NCBI GenBank assembly: GCA_017744285.1
Contig: JAGIBP010000015.1
Span: forward strand, 1 to 64,000
Source: Variovorax sp.
GTDB taxonomy: Bacteria; Pseudomonadota; Gammaproteobacteria; Burkholderiales; Burkholderiaceae_C
Direction: 5' to 3'
Length of the DNA stretch: 64,000 nucleotides
Shown here: positions 25,442-34,081 of the stretch, piece by piece
Position numbering within the stretch: position 1 is the first letter of the stretch
Layout: the number at the start of each line of letters is the position of its first letter
Position numbers and translations under genes: made by a program
Notes under the pieces: model-generated
What the model saw: only the letters and a program-made list of their open reading frames with translations
The model's database searches: none
Told to the model about the DNA's origin: nothing

Positions 25442-26688
25442 TGAACGCGCCGGCTGCAACGCAAGGTGCCCTCGCGGGCGTCAAGGTCCTGGACCTGTCC
25501 CGCGTGCTCGCGGGGCCGTGGTGCACCCAGATCCTCGCGGACCTGGGGGCCGACGTGGTCAAGATCGAGCGCCCCGGCGTGGGCGACGACACGCGCACCT
25601 GGGGCCCGCCCTTCCTGAAGGACGCCGAGGGCAACGACACCAACCAGGCGGTCTACTTCACCGCCTGCAACCGCAACAAGCGCTCCGTCACCATCGACAT
25701 GGCGACGCCCGACGGCCAGGCGCTGCTCAGGCAGATGGCCGCACAGAGCGACATCGTGGTCGAGAACTTCAAGACCGGCGGCCTCAAGCAGTACGGGCTC
25801 GACTACGACAGCCTGCGCGCCATCAACCCGCGCCTCATCTACTGCAGCGTGACCGGCTTCGGCCACGACGGCCCGCACGCCAACCGCGCCGGCTACGACC
25901 TGATGATCCAGGCCACCACCGGCATGATGAGCATCACCGGCCGTCCCGACGACGTGCCCGGCGGCGGCCCGCTGCGCGTGGGCGTGGCCCTGACCGACCT
26001 CTTCACCGGCGTGTACGCGAGCACCGCGATCCTGGCCGCCATGGAAGTGCGCCACCGCACGGGCGTTGGCCAGCACATCGACATGGCGCTGCTCGATGTC
26101 GGCATGGCCATCCTCGCCAACCAGGCAAGCGCCTTCCTCAATACCGGCGTGGCGCCGCAGCGCCAGGGCAACACCCACCCGAGCCTGGCGCCCTACCAGG
26201 ACTTCCACACCAAGGACGGCTCGATGCTGCTGGCGATCGGCAACAACGGCCAGTTCGCGCGCTTCTGCGAGGCCGCGGGCCATGCCGAGTGGGCGGCCGA
26301 TCCGCGCTTTGCCACCAACACGCTGCGCGTGCGGCACCGCGAAGTGCTGATCCCTCAGATGGAAGAAGTCACGCGTACCCGCACCACCGCCGAGTGGATC
26401 GCGCTGCTCGAAGACAAGGCCGTGCCCTGCGGACCGATCAACGACATCGGCCAGGCCTTCGAGGACGAGCAGGTCAAGGCGCGCGGCCTGGCCGTGTCCC
26501 TGCCGCGCGACGCCGGCGACGGTATCGCGAGCATCGCGGGCGTGGCGAGCCCGCTGCGCCTCCAGGCCACGCCGCCCGTGCTGCGCAATGCGCCGCCGGC
26601 GCTCGGGCAGCACACCGACGAGGTGCTGGCCGAGCTGGGCCTCGACGAGAAGCGCCGCGCGGCGCTGCGCGAGGCGGGGGTCGTGTGA
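25441..26688 (+). CDS. CaiB/BaiF-family CoA-transferase, probably glutarate CoA-transferase
   Basis: A 415-residue class III CoA-transferase: N-terminal LAGVKVLDLSRVLAGPWCTQ, ADVVKIERPGVGDDTR, the central YDLMIQATTGMMSITG and the C-terminal lobe. Family members exchange CoA between carboxylic acids. Immediate coupling to gcdH (shared base at 25441) strongly suggests succinyl-CoA:glutarate CoA-transferase, as for the mammalian SUGCT/GCDH pair. The specificity is inferred from context. Its own stop overlaps a GTG start of the trehalase gene by 4 bases (GTGA). Confidence 0.9.
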   Translation: MNAPAATQGALAGVKVLDLSRVLAGPWCTQILADLGADVVKIERPGVGDDTRTWGPPFLKDAEGNDTNQAVYFTACNRNKRSVTIDMATPDGQALLRQMAAQSDIVVENFKTGGLKQYGLDYDSLRAINPRLIYCSVTGFGHDGPHANRAGYDLMIQATTGMMSITGRPDDVPGGGPLRVGVALTDLFTGVYASTAILAAMEVRHRTGVGQHIDMALLDVGMAILANQASAFLNTGVAPQRQGNTHPSLAPYQDFHTKDGSMLLAIGNNGQFARFCEAAGHAEWAADPRFATNTLRVRHREVLIPQMEEVTRTRTTAEWIALLEDKAVPCGPINDIGQAFEDEQVKARGLAVSLPRDAGDGIASIAGVASPLRLQATPPVLRNAPPALGQHTDEVLAELGLDEKRRAALREAGVV

Positions 26689-28358
26689 CCCTGTCGGGCC
26701 AGGGCGGCGCGGGGCGCGAAAGGCGCGCCGCCGCTGCGCCCGCGCCCGACACCCTGACCCCGGCCGACCGCTACGAAGAGCTCTTCATCGCGGTCCAGTC
26801 GAACCACGTCTTCGCGGACAGCAAGAGCTTCGTCGATTGCGCGCCGCGCATCGAGCCCGCGGACATCCTCGCGGCCTACCGCGCGCAATCGGCGGCACCG
26901 GGCTTCGATCTTGCGGCCTTCGTGCACGCCCATTTCGACGTCATCGAGCGACCGCGCTCCGACTACGTCTCGGTGCCCGGCCAGCCGCTGGCGGCGCACA
27001 TCGACGACCTCTGGCCGGTGCTCACGCGGCACCCGAAGGCGCATCCGCCGCGTTCCTCGCTGCTGCGCCTGCCGCACGCCTACCTGGTGCCGGGCGGGCG
27101 CTTTCGCGAGATCTACTACTGGGATTCGTACTTCAGCATGCTCGGCCTGGCCGCCGAGCGCCACGCGCCGCTGATACGCGACATGGTGGAGAACTTCGCC
27201 TACCTGATCGACACCCACGGCCACGTGCCCAACGGCAACCGCACCTACTACCTGAGCCGCTCGCAGCCGCCGGTCTTCGCGCTGATGGTCGAACTCGCGC
27301 AGCGGCGCGGCGCGGTCGAGGAAATCCGCTTCCTGCCCCAGTTGCGCAAGGAGCATGCCTTCTGGATGGCGGGCGGCGAGCACCTGGCAGAGGGCCAGGC
27401 CAGCCGCCGCGCGGTGCGCCTGCCGGGCGGCCTGCTGCTGAACCGCTACTGGGACGAGCGTGACACGCCGCGTGAGGAGTCGTGGATCGAGGACGTGACG
27501 ACCGCCAGGTCCTGCGAACGCGACCCGGCCGAGGTCTATCGCCACATCCGCGCGGCCTGCGAGTCGGGCTGGGACTTCAGCACGCGCTGGCTGCGCGGCC
27601 CCCGGGCGCAGGCCGAGCAGCAGGCCCCCCGCGAGCACGTGCGCGCGGCGAGCGCTCCGGCGCTCGCGAGCATCTGCACCACCGACATCGTTCCGGTGGA
27701 CCTCAACGCCTTTCTCTACAAGCTCGAAGCGAAGATCGCCGTGCTGTCGCAGCAGGCGGGCGACGCGGCGGCCGCGGCCGCATTCGCCGCGCGCGCCGAG
27801 GCGCGCAAGGCGGCGATCGCGGCGCTCTTCTGGGACGAGGCCGAGGGCGCCTATTTCGACTACGACTGGCGCTTCGCGCAGCGCCGCGACTGCCTCACGG
27901 CCGCGTGCGTGACGCCCCTGTTCGTCGGCGCGGCCGAGCCGGCCCATGCCCAGGCGCTGGCCGCCACGGTCTCGCGCCGGCTGCTCGCGCACGGCGGGCT
28001 GTCGACCACCGAATGCGCGAGCGACCAGCAGTGGGACCGGCCCAACGGCTGGGCCGCGCTGCAATGGATGGCGGTGCGGGGCTTCGCCGACTACGGCTGC
28101 GACGCCCTTGCGCAGACCATCTCGCACCGCTGGCTCGCGACGGTCGCGGCGGTCTACGAGCGCGAGGGCAAGCTGGTCGAGAAATACGCGCTGCGACGCG
28201 TGGAACACGACGACACGCACGGCGGCCAGGGCGGCGAATACCCGCTGCAGGACGGCTTCGGCTGGACCAACGGCGTCACCGCCGCCCTGCTGGCGGAGCA
28301 GCCGGGGCACACGGCGCACGACTGCAAGGCGCATTCCGAAGCGCCTCTGCATCGCTGA
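26685..28358 (+). CDS. Cytosolic alpha,alpha-trehalase (GH37)
   Basis: A 557-residue glycoside hydrolase family 37 enzyme that splits trehalose into two glucose molecules. Both family signatures are present: PGGRFREIYYWDSYF near residue 136 and QWDRPNGWAA near 447, plus the middle landmark ESGWDFSTRW. No signal peptide is visible, so it is TreF-like (cytosolic) rather than periplasmic TreA. The GTG start overlaps the CoA-transferase stop (GTGA), so it is translated as the third gene of the glutarate unit, an unexpected partner. The last 83 bases overlap the DUF1127 gene on the opposite strand; the C-terminal tail after LLAEQ is not family-like. Confidence 0.92.
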   Translation: MTLSGQGGAGRERRAAAAPAPDTLTPADRYEELFIAVQSNHVFADSKSFVDCAPRIEPADILAAYRAQSAAPGFDLAAFVHAHFDVIERPRSDYVSVPGQPLAAHIDDLWPVLTRHPKAHPPRSSLLRLPHAYLVPGGRFREIYYWDSYFSMLGLAAERHAPLIRDMVENFAYLIDTHGHVPNGNRTYYLSRSQPPVFALMVELAQRRGAVEEIRFLPQLRKEHAFWMAGGEHLAEGQASRRAVRLPGGLLLNRYWDERDTPREESWIEDVTTARSCERDPAEVYRHIRAACESGWDFSTRWLRGPRAQAEQQAPREHVRAASAPALASICTTDIVPVDLNAFLYKLEAKIAVLSQQAGDAAAAAAFAARAEARKAAIAALFWDEAEGAYFDYDWRFAQRRDCLTAACVTPLFVGAAEPAHAQALAATVSRRLLAHGGLSTTECASDQQWDRPNGWAALQWMAVRGFADYGCDALAQTISHRWLATVAAVYEREGKLVEKYALRRVEHDDTHGGQGGEYPLQDGFGWTNGVTAALLAEQPGHTAHDCKAHSEAPLHR

Positions 28359-28509
28359 CGAGCGCGGGGATCTCGCTGCGCCCGATGCCGAGGTCGCGCA
28401 ATTCGGCCTCGCTCATCGCGCGCAGCAGGCGCTGGTCGCGCTGCGCCCGCAAGGTTCTGCGGATCGCTTCCTGAACGGCAACGAAGAGGGCGGGCTTGGG
28501 CGGTTGCAT
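28276..28509 (-). CDS. DUF1127 small protein
   Basis: A 77-residue basic protein with the DUF1127 (YjiS-like) core: an Arg-rich helix (AIRRTLRAQRDQRLLRAMSE) followed by ELRDLGIGRSEIPALV at about residues 35-50. In other proteobacteria small DUF1127 proteins influence RNA metabolism and phosphate or carbon responses. A good AGGAG precedes the ATG. The last 25 or so residues (Cys/Ala/Pro-rich) lie inside the 83-base overlap with the trehalase gene and look like run-on rather than domain. Confidence 0.78.
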   Translation of the reverse strand: MQPPKPALFVAVQEAIRRTLRAQRDQRLLRAMSEAELRDLGIGRSEIPALVSDAEALRNAPCSRAPCAPAAPPAGRR

Positions 28510-28597
28510 GACGGGCTCCTGGAACGAGCCGCCATCTTGCGTGTGCGCATGCTATTGTGGAAGTTGAGATTCCTGTGGTGACCAATCAGCAATCCTG

Positions 28598-29488
28598 ATG
28601 AGACAGCTCAACCTCGACCAGCTTCGCACGCTCGTGTCCATCGTCGACCTCGGCACCTTCTCGGCCGCGGCGCGCGCCCTGCACCTCGCGCAGCCCACGG
28701 TGAGCCTGCACGTGAGCGAGCTCGAATCCCGACTCGGCGCGCAACTGCTGGTGCGCGGGGCTCGCCGCATCACGCCGACCGTGGCCGGCGCGGCCCTGGT
28801 CGAACGGGCCCGGCGCCTGCTGCGCGATGCCGACGATGCGGTCGAGGTGGTGCGCAGGCAGATCGAAGGGCGCGTGGGCCGCGTGCGGCTGGGCACCTCG
28901 ACCGGCGTGGTGATCGAGCTGCTGCCGCAGGTGCTGGAAGCGCTGGCCCAGGACCATCCCGGCATCGACGTGGAGGTGAACATCCTCGGATCGAGCGAGA
29001 TGATGTCGCGCCTCGCCATGGGTACGCTGGACATCGGGCTGGTCGCGGTCCCGCAGCCGCCGACGCGCGACATCGTGATCTCCCGCTGGCGCAGCCAGCC
29101 GATGATGGCCTTCGTGCCGAAGACCTGGGTGGCGCCGCGGCGCGTCACGCCGCGCTGGCTGGCCGAGCGGCCGCTGATCCTCAACGACGCGTCGACGCAC
29201 ATGTACCGCCGCACGATGGAATGGTTCGCCGCGGCCGGCGAGTCGCCGCGCCCGCGCATCGAACTCAACTTCGATGCCGCGATGCTCGCGCTCGTGGCTG
29301 CCGGCTATGGCGCGGCGGTGCTGCCGGTGCACCAGCCGGTGGGCGCGGACTTCAACGCGCGGCTGCAGGTGCTGCCGCTGCAGCCGAAGCTCACGCGGCA
29401 TCTCGGCATCGCGCATCGGCCGAAGGCGGAACTCGACGGCGCGACGGCCACCGTGGTGAAGGTCCTCTCGGCCTTCGGCCAGCGCTAG
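28598..29488 (+). CDS. LysR-family regulator
   Basis: A 296-residue LysR regulator: winged helix at about residues 2-60 (LNLDQLRTLVSIVDLGTFSA, then LAQPTVSLHVSELESRLGAQ) and a periplasmic-binding-like effector domain. Its effector-domain style (GRVGRVRLGTSTGVVIELLP) is like regulators of aromatic or nitrogen metabolism, with no closer call possible. It is divergent from the DUF1127 gene, with an AT-richer gap of about 90 bases, and convergent with the CopD-like membrane gene. No obvious structural gene partner lies next to it, so its target may be elsewhere or itself. Confidence 0.88.
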   Translation: MRQLNLDQLRTLVSIVDLGTFSAAARALHLAQPTVSLHVSELESRLGAQLLVRGARRITPTVAGAALVERARRLLRDADDAVEVVRRQIEGRVGRVRLGTSTGVVIELLPQVLEALAQDHPGIDVEVNILGSSEMMSRLAMGTLDIGLVAVPQPPTRDIVISRWRSQPMMAFVPKTWVAPRRVTPRWLAERPLILNDASTHMYRRTMEWFAAAGESPRPRIELNFDAAMLALVAAGYGAAVLPVHQPVGADFNARLQVLPLQPKLTRHLGIAHRPKAELDGATATVVKVLSAFGQR

Positions 29489-29506
29489 GCGCTCGCGCGC
29501 CGCCGC

Positions 29507-29971
29507 TCACAGTGCCCGGCCGAGCACCGCGAGCGCGAAGACGACCACGCCCAGGAGCAGGTTCACGGCAACGAGCCTGCGGATGGTGTCGAGCTGGGCG
29601 GCCGCCACGGGCCAGGCGCGCGCGGCAACCGCGCGCTTCAACCGCACGAAGGGCGCCAGGCGGATGTGCAGGTAGATCGCGGTCATCACGAGCCCGATCG
29701 CGAGCATGGCGTGCACGTGCCAGCGCACGTTCGCGAAGCCGCCGGCCAGCCAGACCATGCCAAAGCCGGTGGCAAGCAGCAGCCCGATCGCGCTGGAGAC
29801 GCCGGCGAAGAAGCGCGCCAGCGTCGCTGCGAGAAAGGGCAGCCGCTGGGCAGGCTCCAGCGTGGCGACCGCGGCCGGCCGCACGCCGAAGTGCATGAGC
29901 GCCATGCCGCCGACCCAGAAGGCCGCGGCGAGCAGGTGGAGGAGGAGGAGGTCAGCGTAGGGCACGGGCAT
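29507..29971 (-). CDS. CopD-like four-helix membrane protein
   Basis: A 154-residue inner-membrane protein with four hydrophobic segments and LLLLHLLAAAFWVGGMALMHF at the N-terminus, the pattern of CopD/PF05425-like domains and of related small haem- or copper-associated membrane proteins. Histidines occur in helix 1 (LHLLAAAF) and in helix 3 (VRWHVHAML), as in the family. It begins 31 bases after the Bug receptor gene on the same strand and may be the last member of the LacI-controlled unit, though the function does not fit obviously. Specific ligand unknown. Confidence 0.7.
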   Translation of the reverse strand: MPVPYADLLLLHLLAAAFWVGGMALMHFGVRPAAVATLEPAQRLPFLAATLARFFAGVSSAIGLLLATGFGMVWLAGGFANVRWHVHAMLAIGLVMTAIYLHIRLAPFVRLKRAVAARAWPVAAAQLDTIRRLVAVNLLLGVVVFALAVLGRAL

Positions 29972-30002
29972 GCCCGAGCGTAGACCGGCGCTCGCCGCCG
30001 GG

Positions 30003-30983
30003 TCAATCGACCTTGATGCCCGCCGCCTTGGCCACCTGCTGCGCCTTCGCGGTCTCCTCGGCGATGAAGGTGTCGAACTGCGCCGAAGGCATGGTGAACG
30101 GCTCGGCGCCGAGCTTGTCGAGGCGCTCCTTCAGGTCCGGCGATTCCATGATCTTGCCGACCTCCGCCTGGAGCCGCTCGACCACCGGCTTCGGTGTCTT
30201 GGCCGGCGCGAAGAGGCCGACCCAGAACAGGTACTCGGAACCCGGCACGCCGGCCTCGACCGTGGTCGGGGTCTGGGGCATCACGCCGGATCGCTTGCCG
30301 GTGCCCACGGCGAGCGCCTTGAGCCGGCCGTCCTTGATCAGCGGCAGCGCCGAGACCATCGGCGCGAAGAACCAGTCCACGCGCCCGCCCATCACCTCGG
30401 TCATGGCCTCGGGCGTGCCGCGGAAGGGAACGTGCTGCGCCTGCAGCCCCGCGGCGAGCCGGAAGACCTCGGCATTCATGTGCGTGGCCGAGCCGTTGCC
30501 GGCCGACGCATAGTTGAAGCCGCCCGGCTTGGCCTTGGCCTGCGCGACCAGGTCCTTCACGTCGGCGAAGCGGTTGGGCGCGGTCACCAGCACGTTCGGC
30601 AGGCTCGCGAGCGGCGTGACGCCGGCGAAGTCCTTGAGCGTGTCGTATGGCAGGTTCGGGTAGATGGCGGGGTTGACCAGGTGCCCGGCCGAATGCACCA
30701 GCAGCGTGTAGCCGTCCGCAGGCGCCTTCGCCACCTGCGTGGCGCCGAGCGTGCCGCCGGCACCGGGCTTGTTGTCGATGATCACGCTGGTGCCGAGCGC
30801 CGGACCGAGCCTCTCGGCCACGAGCCGGGCCACGATGTCGGTGCCGCTGCCGGCGGTGAAGGGCACGATGAGCTTGATGGTCTGTCCGCGTGGCCAGTCG
30901 CCCTGCGCGTGCGCGCCGCCGAGGGCGAGAAGGGCGAGCGCGCTCGCGATCAGGCCGCGCCGGCCGGGGATGAATGTCGTCAT
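30003..30983 (-). CDS. Bug-family (TctC) extracytoplasmic solute receptor
   Basis: A 326-residue periplasmic binding protein of the tripartite tricarboxylate transporter family. A signal peptide with twin arginines (GRRGLIASALALLALGGAHA) is followed by the Bug landmarks: IKLIVPFTAGSGTDIVARLV, KPGAGGTLGATQVAKAPADG and VPFRGTPEAMTEVMGG. No TctA/TctB membrane genes are present, as is usual for orphan Bug proteins. It is part of the LacI-divergent catabolic cluster, 64 bases after the cupin gene, so it likely captures the carboxylate or aromatic acid that the cluster degrades. Confidence 0.92.
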   Translation of the reverse strand: MTTFIPGRRGLIASALALLALGGAHAQGDWPRGQTIKLIVPFTAGSGTDIVARLVAERLGPALGTSVIIDNKPGAGGTLGATQVAKAPADGYTLLVHSAGHLVNPAIYPNLPYDTLKDFAGVTPLASLPNVLVTAPNRFADVKDLVAQAKAKPGGFNYASAGNGSATHMNAEVFRLAAGLQAQHVPFRGTPEAMTEVMGGRVDWFFAPMVSALPLIKDGRLKALAVGTGKRSGVMPQTPTTVEAGVPGSEYLFWVGLFAPAKTPKPVVERLQAEVGKIMESPDLKERLDKLGAEPFTMPSAQFDTFIAEETAKAQQVAKAAGIKVD

Positions 30984-31047
30984 GGCTTGTCTCCGTTGGA
31001 ATCGTTGTGGGTCCTGGAATGCGACGAATCAAGAAAAGGAGGCGGGC

Positions 31048-31404
31048 TCAGGCGGGCGGGGCGTTCGCCATCACCAGGGCGACCACCGCGGGCCGGTTGC
31101 CGCGGTTGACGAGCTGGCGCTTCTCGCCGGGCGCGAAGCGGCAGCTGTCCCAGGGGCCGAGCTCGTGCTCCTCGCGGCGCCCGTCCAGCTCGCCGACCAC
31201 CGTGAGGCGCCCTTCGAGCACGAGGTAGAGCTTCTCGATCGGCGAATCGTCGAGCGTGGTGTGGCCGCCGGGCAAAAGCTGGCTCATGCCCATCCACATC
31301 TGCGTGGACGGGCCGGCTTCCTTGCCTTGAAGGCGCAGGCAGCGCATGTCGAAGTGATGGGGCGCCTCGTAGGCGGGCGCTTCGTCGAAGCGGGTCACGT
31401 GCAT
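31048..31404 (-). CDS. Cupin-domain protein
   Basis: A 118-residue single-domain cupin. The core reads LLPGGHTTLDDSPIEKLYLVLEGRLTV, with only one His of the classical metal motif, and SCRFAPGEKRQLVNRGNRPA for the second motif, so metal binding is doubtful. Such small cupins in catabolic operons act as isomerases, lyases or ligand-binding accessories. It lies 20 bases after the quinone-oxidoreductase-like gene and 64 before the Bug receptor gene. The role in the cluster cannot be assigned. Confidence 0.85.
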   Translation of the reverse strand: MHVTRFDEAPAYEAPHHFDMRCLRLQGKEAGPSTQMWMGMSQLLPGGHTTLDDSPIEKLYLVLEGRLTVVGELDGRREEHELGPWDSCRFAPGEKRQLVNRGNRPAVVALVMANAPPA

Positions 31405-31424
31405 GGTGGGTCTCCTGCGTGGGC

Positions 31425-32414
31425 TCAGGGTCGCAGCACGACGCGGTCGGTGCTGCCGGAGAGCACCAGGCGGTAGGCATCGATGGCCTGGTCGAGCGGA
31501 TAGGAGCGCGCCACCGGGAAGGGCTTGAGCGTGCCGCGCTCGAAGCCTTCGCGCATCGCGTCGAGCTGCGCGGTGGACGCCACGCAATCCATCGCCAGCG
31601 AATCGATGCCCACGTAGGTGTGCATGCCGCGGTAGAACGCGAAGATGTCGAAGGGCACCGCGCGGTCGTGCGTGGAGATGAAGATCTGCGTGGCGCCCTT
31701 GGCCATCGACTTGTTGGCGGCGTCGAAGTAGGCGCTGCCGACGGTGTTGTAGGCGATGTCCACGCCGCGGCCGTCCGTCAGCTCGCGCACGCGCGCCGCC
31801 ACGTCGCCGTCGCGCGCGTCGATGGCGTCGACCGGGGCGCAGGCGAAGCCCTCGAACGGTCCCGCGCGCCGCTGCACCGCGATCACGCGCGCGCCGCCCT
31901 GCGCGGCCAGTTGCACCGCGGCCTGGCCCACCTTGCCGTTGGCGCCGAGCACCAGCACCGTCTGCCCGGCGCGCGGCATGCCGCTGCGGCGGAAGCCTTC
32001 GTAGGCGGTCACGAAAGGCACGCCGACCGCGCCGGCCTCGTCCATCGAGATGCCGCGCGGCTTGTCGCGCAGCGCGTCCACCGGCAGCACGAGAAAGCGC
32101 GCATGCGAGCCGTCGCGCGTGATGCCCACGTCGCCGCCCGACCCGTAGACCTCGCGGCCGACCCAGTCGCTCGGCCCGTCGACCACCACGCCCGCGAAGT
32201 CGCGGCCCGGGGTGCGCGGCCACACGGCCTGCGGCATGATGCCCAGCGTCGCCTTCACGTCGCTCGGATTCACCGCGGCAGCACACACTTTCACGACCGC
32301 GAAGCCGGGCTTGGCCGCCGGCTGCGGCTGCGGCGCGGCCTCCAGGCGCAGCTCGTCCAGGTGCGCGGCCTTGTGGCTCACGCGCAGCGCGATCGCGCTG
32401 GAATGGCCGCTCAT
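31425..32414 (-). CDS. Zinc-independent MDR / quinone oxidoreductase-like enzyme
   Basis: A 329-residue medium-chain dehydrogenase/reductase: GroES-like N-terminal domain (VCAAAVNPSDVKATLG and TPGRDFAGVVVDGPS) and Rossmann domain with VLVLGANGKVGQAAVQLA near residue 150. The structural-zinc cysteine cluster is absent, as in quinone oxidoreductase and enoyl/crotonyl reductase relatives, so it is an NAD(P)H-dependent reductase. Its ATG overlaps the BKACE stop by 4 bases. A reductase of an unsaturated keto acid would fit the pathway. Confidence 0.9.
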   Translation of the reverse strand: MSGHSSAIALRVSHKAAHLDELRLEAAPQPQPAAKPGFAVVKVCAAAVNPSDVKATLGIMPQAVWPRTPGRDFAGVVVDGPSDWVGREVYGSGGDVGITRDGSHARFLVLPVDALRDKPRGISMDEAGAVGVPFVTAYEGFRRSGMPRAGQTVLVLGANGKVGQAAVQLAAQGGARVIAVQRRAGPFEGFACAPVDAIDARDGDVAARVRELTDGRGVDIAYNTVGSAYFDAANKSMAKGATQIFISTHDRAVPFDIFAFYRGMHTYVGIDSLAMDCVASTAQLDAMREGFERGTLKPFPVARSYPLDQAIDAYRLVLSGSTDRVVLRP

Positions 32415-33298
32415 GCCCGTGCCTCCGCCAGGCCGAGCATCGCGCGCGCCTCGCGGGCGCTGGCCACTTCGCCGCCCAGGCTCTCGATGATGTCGCGCGC
32501 CTTCGCCACGAGCTGCGCGTTGCTCACCGCCAGCACGCCCTTCTCGAGGTAGATGTTGTCTTCCATGCCCACGCGCACATGGCCGCCCAGGAGCCAGGCC
32601 TGCGCGACGATCGGGAACTCCATGCGGCCGATGCCGAAGGCGCTCCAGAAAGCGCCGCGCGGCAGCATGTCGCGCGCATACATCACGGTCTGCGGCGTGG
32701 GCATGAAGCCGTACTTCACGCCGAGCACGAAGGTCCACATGCCGGGTCCGTCGAGCGTGCCGTCGGCGATGAGGTCGAGCGCCATGTGGATGTCGCCCGA
32801 ATCGAAGATCTCCAGCTCGGGCTTCACCCCCGCCTCGCGCATCACCCTGGCCATGCGGCGCACGTTCTTCGGCGTGTTGATGACCACGTCGGGGCCCGAA
32901 TTCATGGTGTTGAGATCGAGCGAGCACACGTCGGGCCGGATCAGCGCGATGTGTTCCACGCGCTTCTCCGGCGGCAGCAGCGTGCTGCCGGGCGCGGCGA
33001 CCTTCGGGTCGTCCTCGCTCGGGACGAAGCGCCCGCCCGGGCCGGTCGTGAGGTTGATGACGAGCTCGCGGTTGCCGCGCCGGATGCGCTCGACCACCTC
33101 GCGGTAGAGGTCGACCTCCATCGAAGGCCGGCCGGTCTTCGGGTCGCGCACATGGATGTGCACCTGGCCTGCGCCAGCCTCGGCGGCCGCGAGGCATTCG
33201 TCGGCGATCTGCACGGGCGTGATCGGCAGGTGCGGCGTCTGCTCGGGCTTCACGAGGTTGCCCGTGACCGCGCAGGTGATGAGGGTCTTGCCGTTCAC
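32411..33298 (-). CDS. BKACE-family beta-keto acid cleavage enzyme (DUF849)
   Basis: A 295-residue TIM-barrel enzyme of the BKACE family, whose members condense a beta-keto acid with acetyl-CoA and cleave it to acetoacetate and a new CoA ester. The metal-binding stretch GQVHIHVRDPKTGRPS carries the paired histidines, and INLTTGPGGRFVPSE, SLDLNTMNSG and IFDSGDIHMAL are further family landmarks. The start is the ATG overlapping the SDR stop (4 bases). The natural substrate of the family varies (3-keto-5-aminohexanoate, dehydrocarnitine and others), so it is not fixed by homology. Context suggests a beta-keto acid from aromatic ring cleavage. Confidence 0.92.
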   Translation of the reverse strand: MNGKTLITCAVTGNLVKPEQTPHLPITPVQIADECLAAAEAGAGQVHIHVRDPKTGRPSMEVDLYREVVERIRRGNRELVINLTTGPGGRFVPSEDDPKVAAPGSTLLPPEKRVEHIALIRPDVCSLDLNTMNSGPDVVINTPKNVRRMARVMREAGVKPELEIFDSGDIHMALDLIADGTLDGPGMWTFVLGVKYGFMPTPQTVMYARDMLPRGAFWSAFGIGRMEFPIVAQAWLLGGHVRVGMEDNIYLEKGVLAVSNAQLVAKARDIIESLGGEVASAREARAMLGLAEARA

Positions 33299-34059
33299 AG
33301 GTGGCGCCCTCCGTCGACGACGATGCGCGTGCCGGTGACGAAGCGCATCGTGGTCGCGAGCGCCTCGATTGCCGCGGCCACGTCGTCGGGCGAGCCGATG
33401 CGCCCGAGCGGCGTGCTGGTGGCCATCTTGGCCTTGAAGTCGTCGCCGCGCCCCGGCACGAACGACGATTCGACCGCGCCCGGCGACACCGACACCACGC
33501 GCACCGCGGGCGCCAGCGCCTTGGCGAGCGCGTCGCCCACCACGTCGAGCCCGGCCTTGGCGGCCACATAGGCGAGGTTGCTGCCCACGCCGGTGAAGCC
33601 CGCGATCGACGAGACGTTGACCACCAGCGCGTCGCCGCTTTGCCGCAGCAGCGGCGCGAACACGCGGATGGTCGCGAACACGCCGCGGAAGTTGGCGCGC
33701 ATCAGCTCGTCGATGAGCTCGTCCGTCAGGCCTTCGAGGTCGTTGGCGGCCACCGGCACGGTATGTCCCGCGCTGTTCACGAGGATGTCGCAGCGGCCGT
33801 AGGTGGATTGCACCTCGGCGGCCGCGCGGCGCAGGCTCGCGGTGTCGACGATGTCGGCGCGGACCGCCGCGTGGCGCTGCGCGGTGCCGCCCGGCAGTGC
33901 GGCGGCGCGCGCGGCGCCGTCGTCGCCTCGGCGATGCAGGAGCACGCAGCTCGCGCCCAGCGCCGCCAGGCGCTCGGCCGTCGCATGGCCGATGGCGCCG
34001 AGGCCGCCGGTGATGACCGCGACCTTGCCGTCGAGTCGGGAAGTGGGTTCGAAGCTCAT
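33295..34059 (-). CDS. SDR-family oxidoreductase
   Basis: A 254-residue short-chain dehydrogenase/reductase. The cofactor motif is ITGGLGAIGHATAERL near residue 17. The catalytic set is Ser in NVSSIAG and Tyr-Lys in YVAAKAGLDVV, and the NAG-like turn reads NSAGH. It ends with RIVVDGGRHL as typical classical SDRs do. Its stop overlaps the BKACE start by 4 bases. It follows the dioxygenase by 22 bases in the LacI-divergent cluster. A substrate is not predictable from sequence; reduction or oxidation of a hydroxy acid would fit. Confidence 0.92.
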   Translation of the reverse strand: MSFEPTSRLDGKVAVITGGLGAIGHATAERLAALGASCVLLHRRGDDGAARAAALPGGTAQRHAAVRADIVDTASLRRAAAEVQSTYGRCDILVNSAGHTVPVAANDLEGLTDELIDELMRANFRGVFATIRVFAPLLRQSGDALVVNVSSIAGFTGVGSNLAYVAAKAGLDVVGDALAKALAPAVRVVSVSPGAVESSFVPGRGDDFKAKMATSTPLGRIGSPDDVAAAIEALATTMRFVTGTRIVVDGGRHL

Positions 34060-34081
34060 GAAGGGTTCTTTGTTCGGGAGA

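Noticed and set aside
22967-25459. An 830-codon minus frame starting inside gcdH and running into the LysR gene
   Set aside because: Only the LysR part (from 23923) has domain sequence; the upstream part is antisense to gcdH.
28556-28578. GGAA-N7-TTCC and repeated TGTGG upstream of the LysR gene at 28598
   Set aside because: Arms are only 4 bp and do not extend; too weak to list as an operator.
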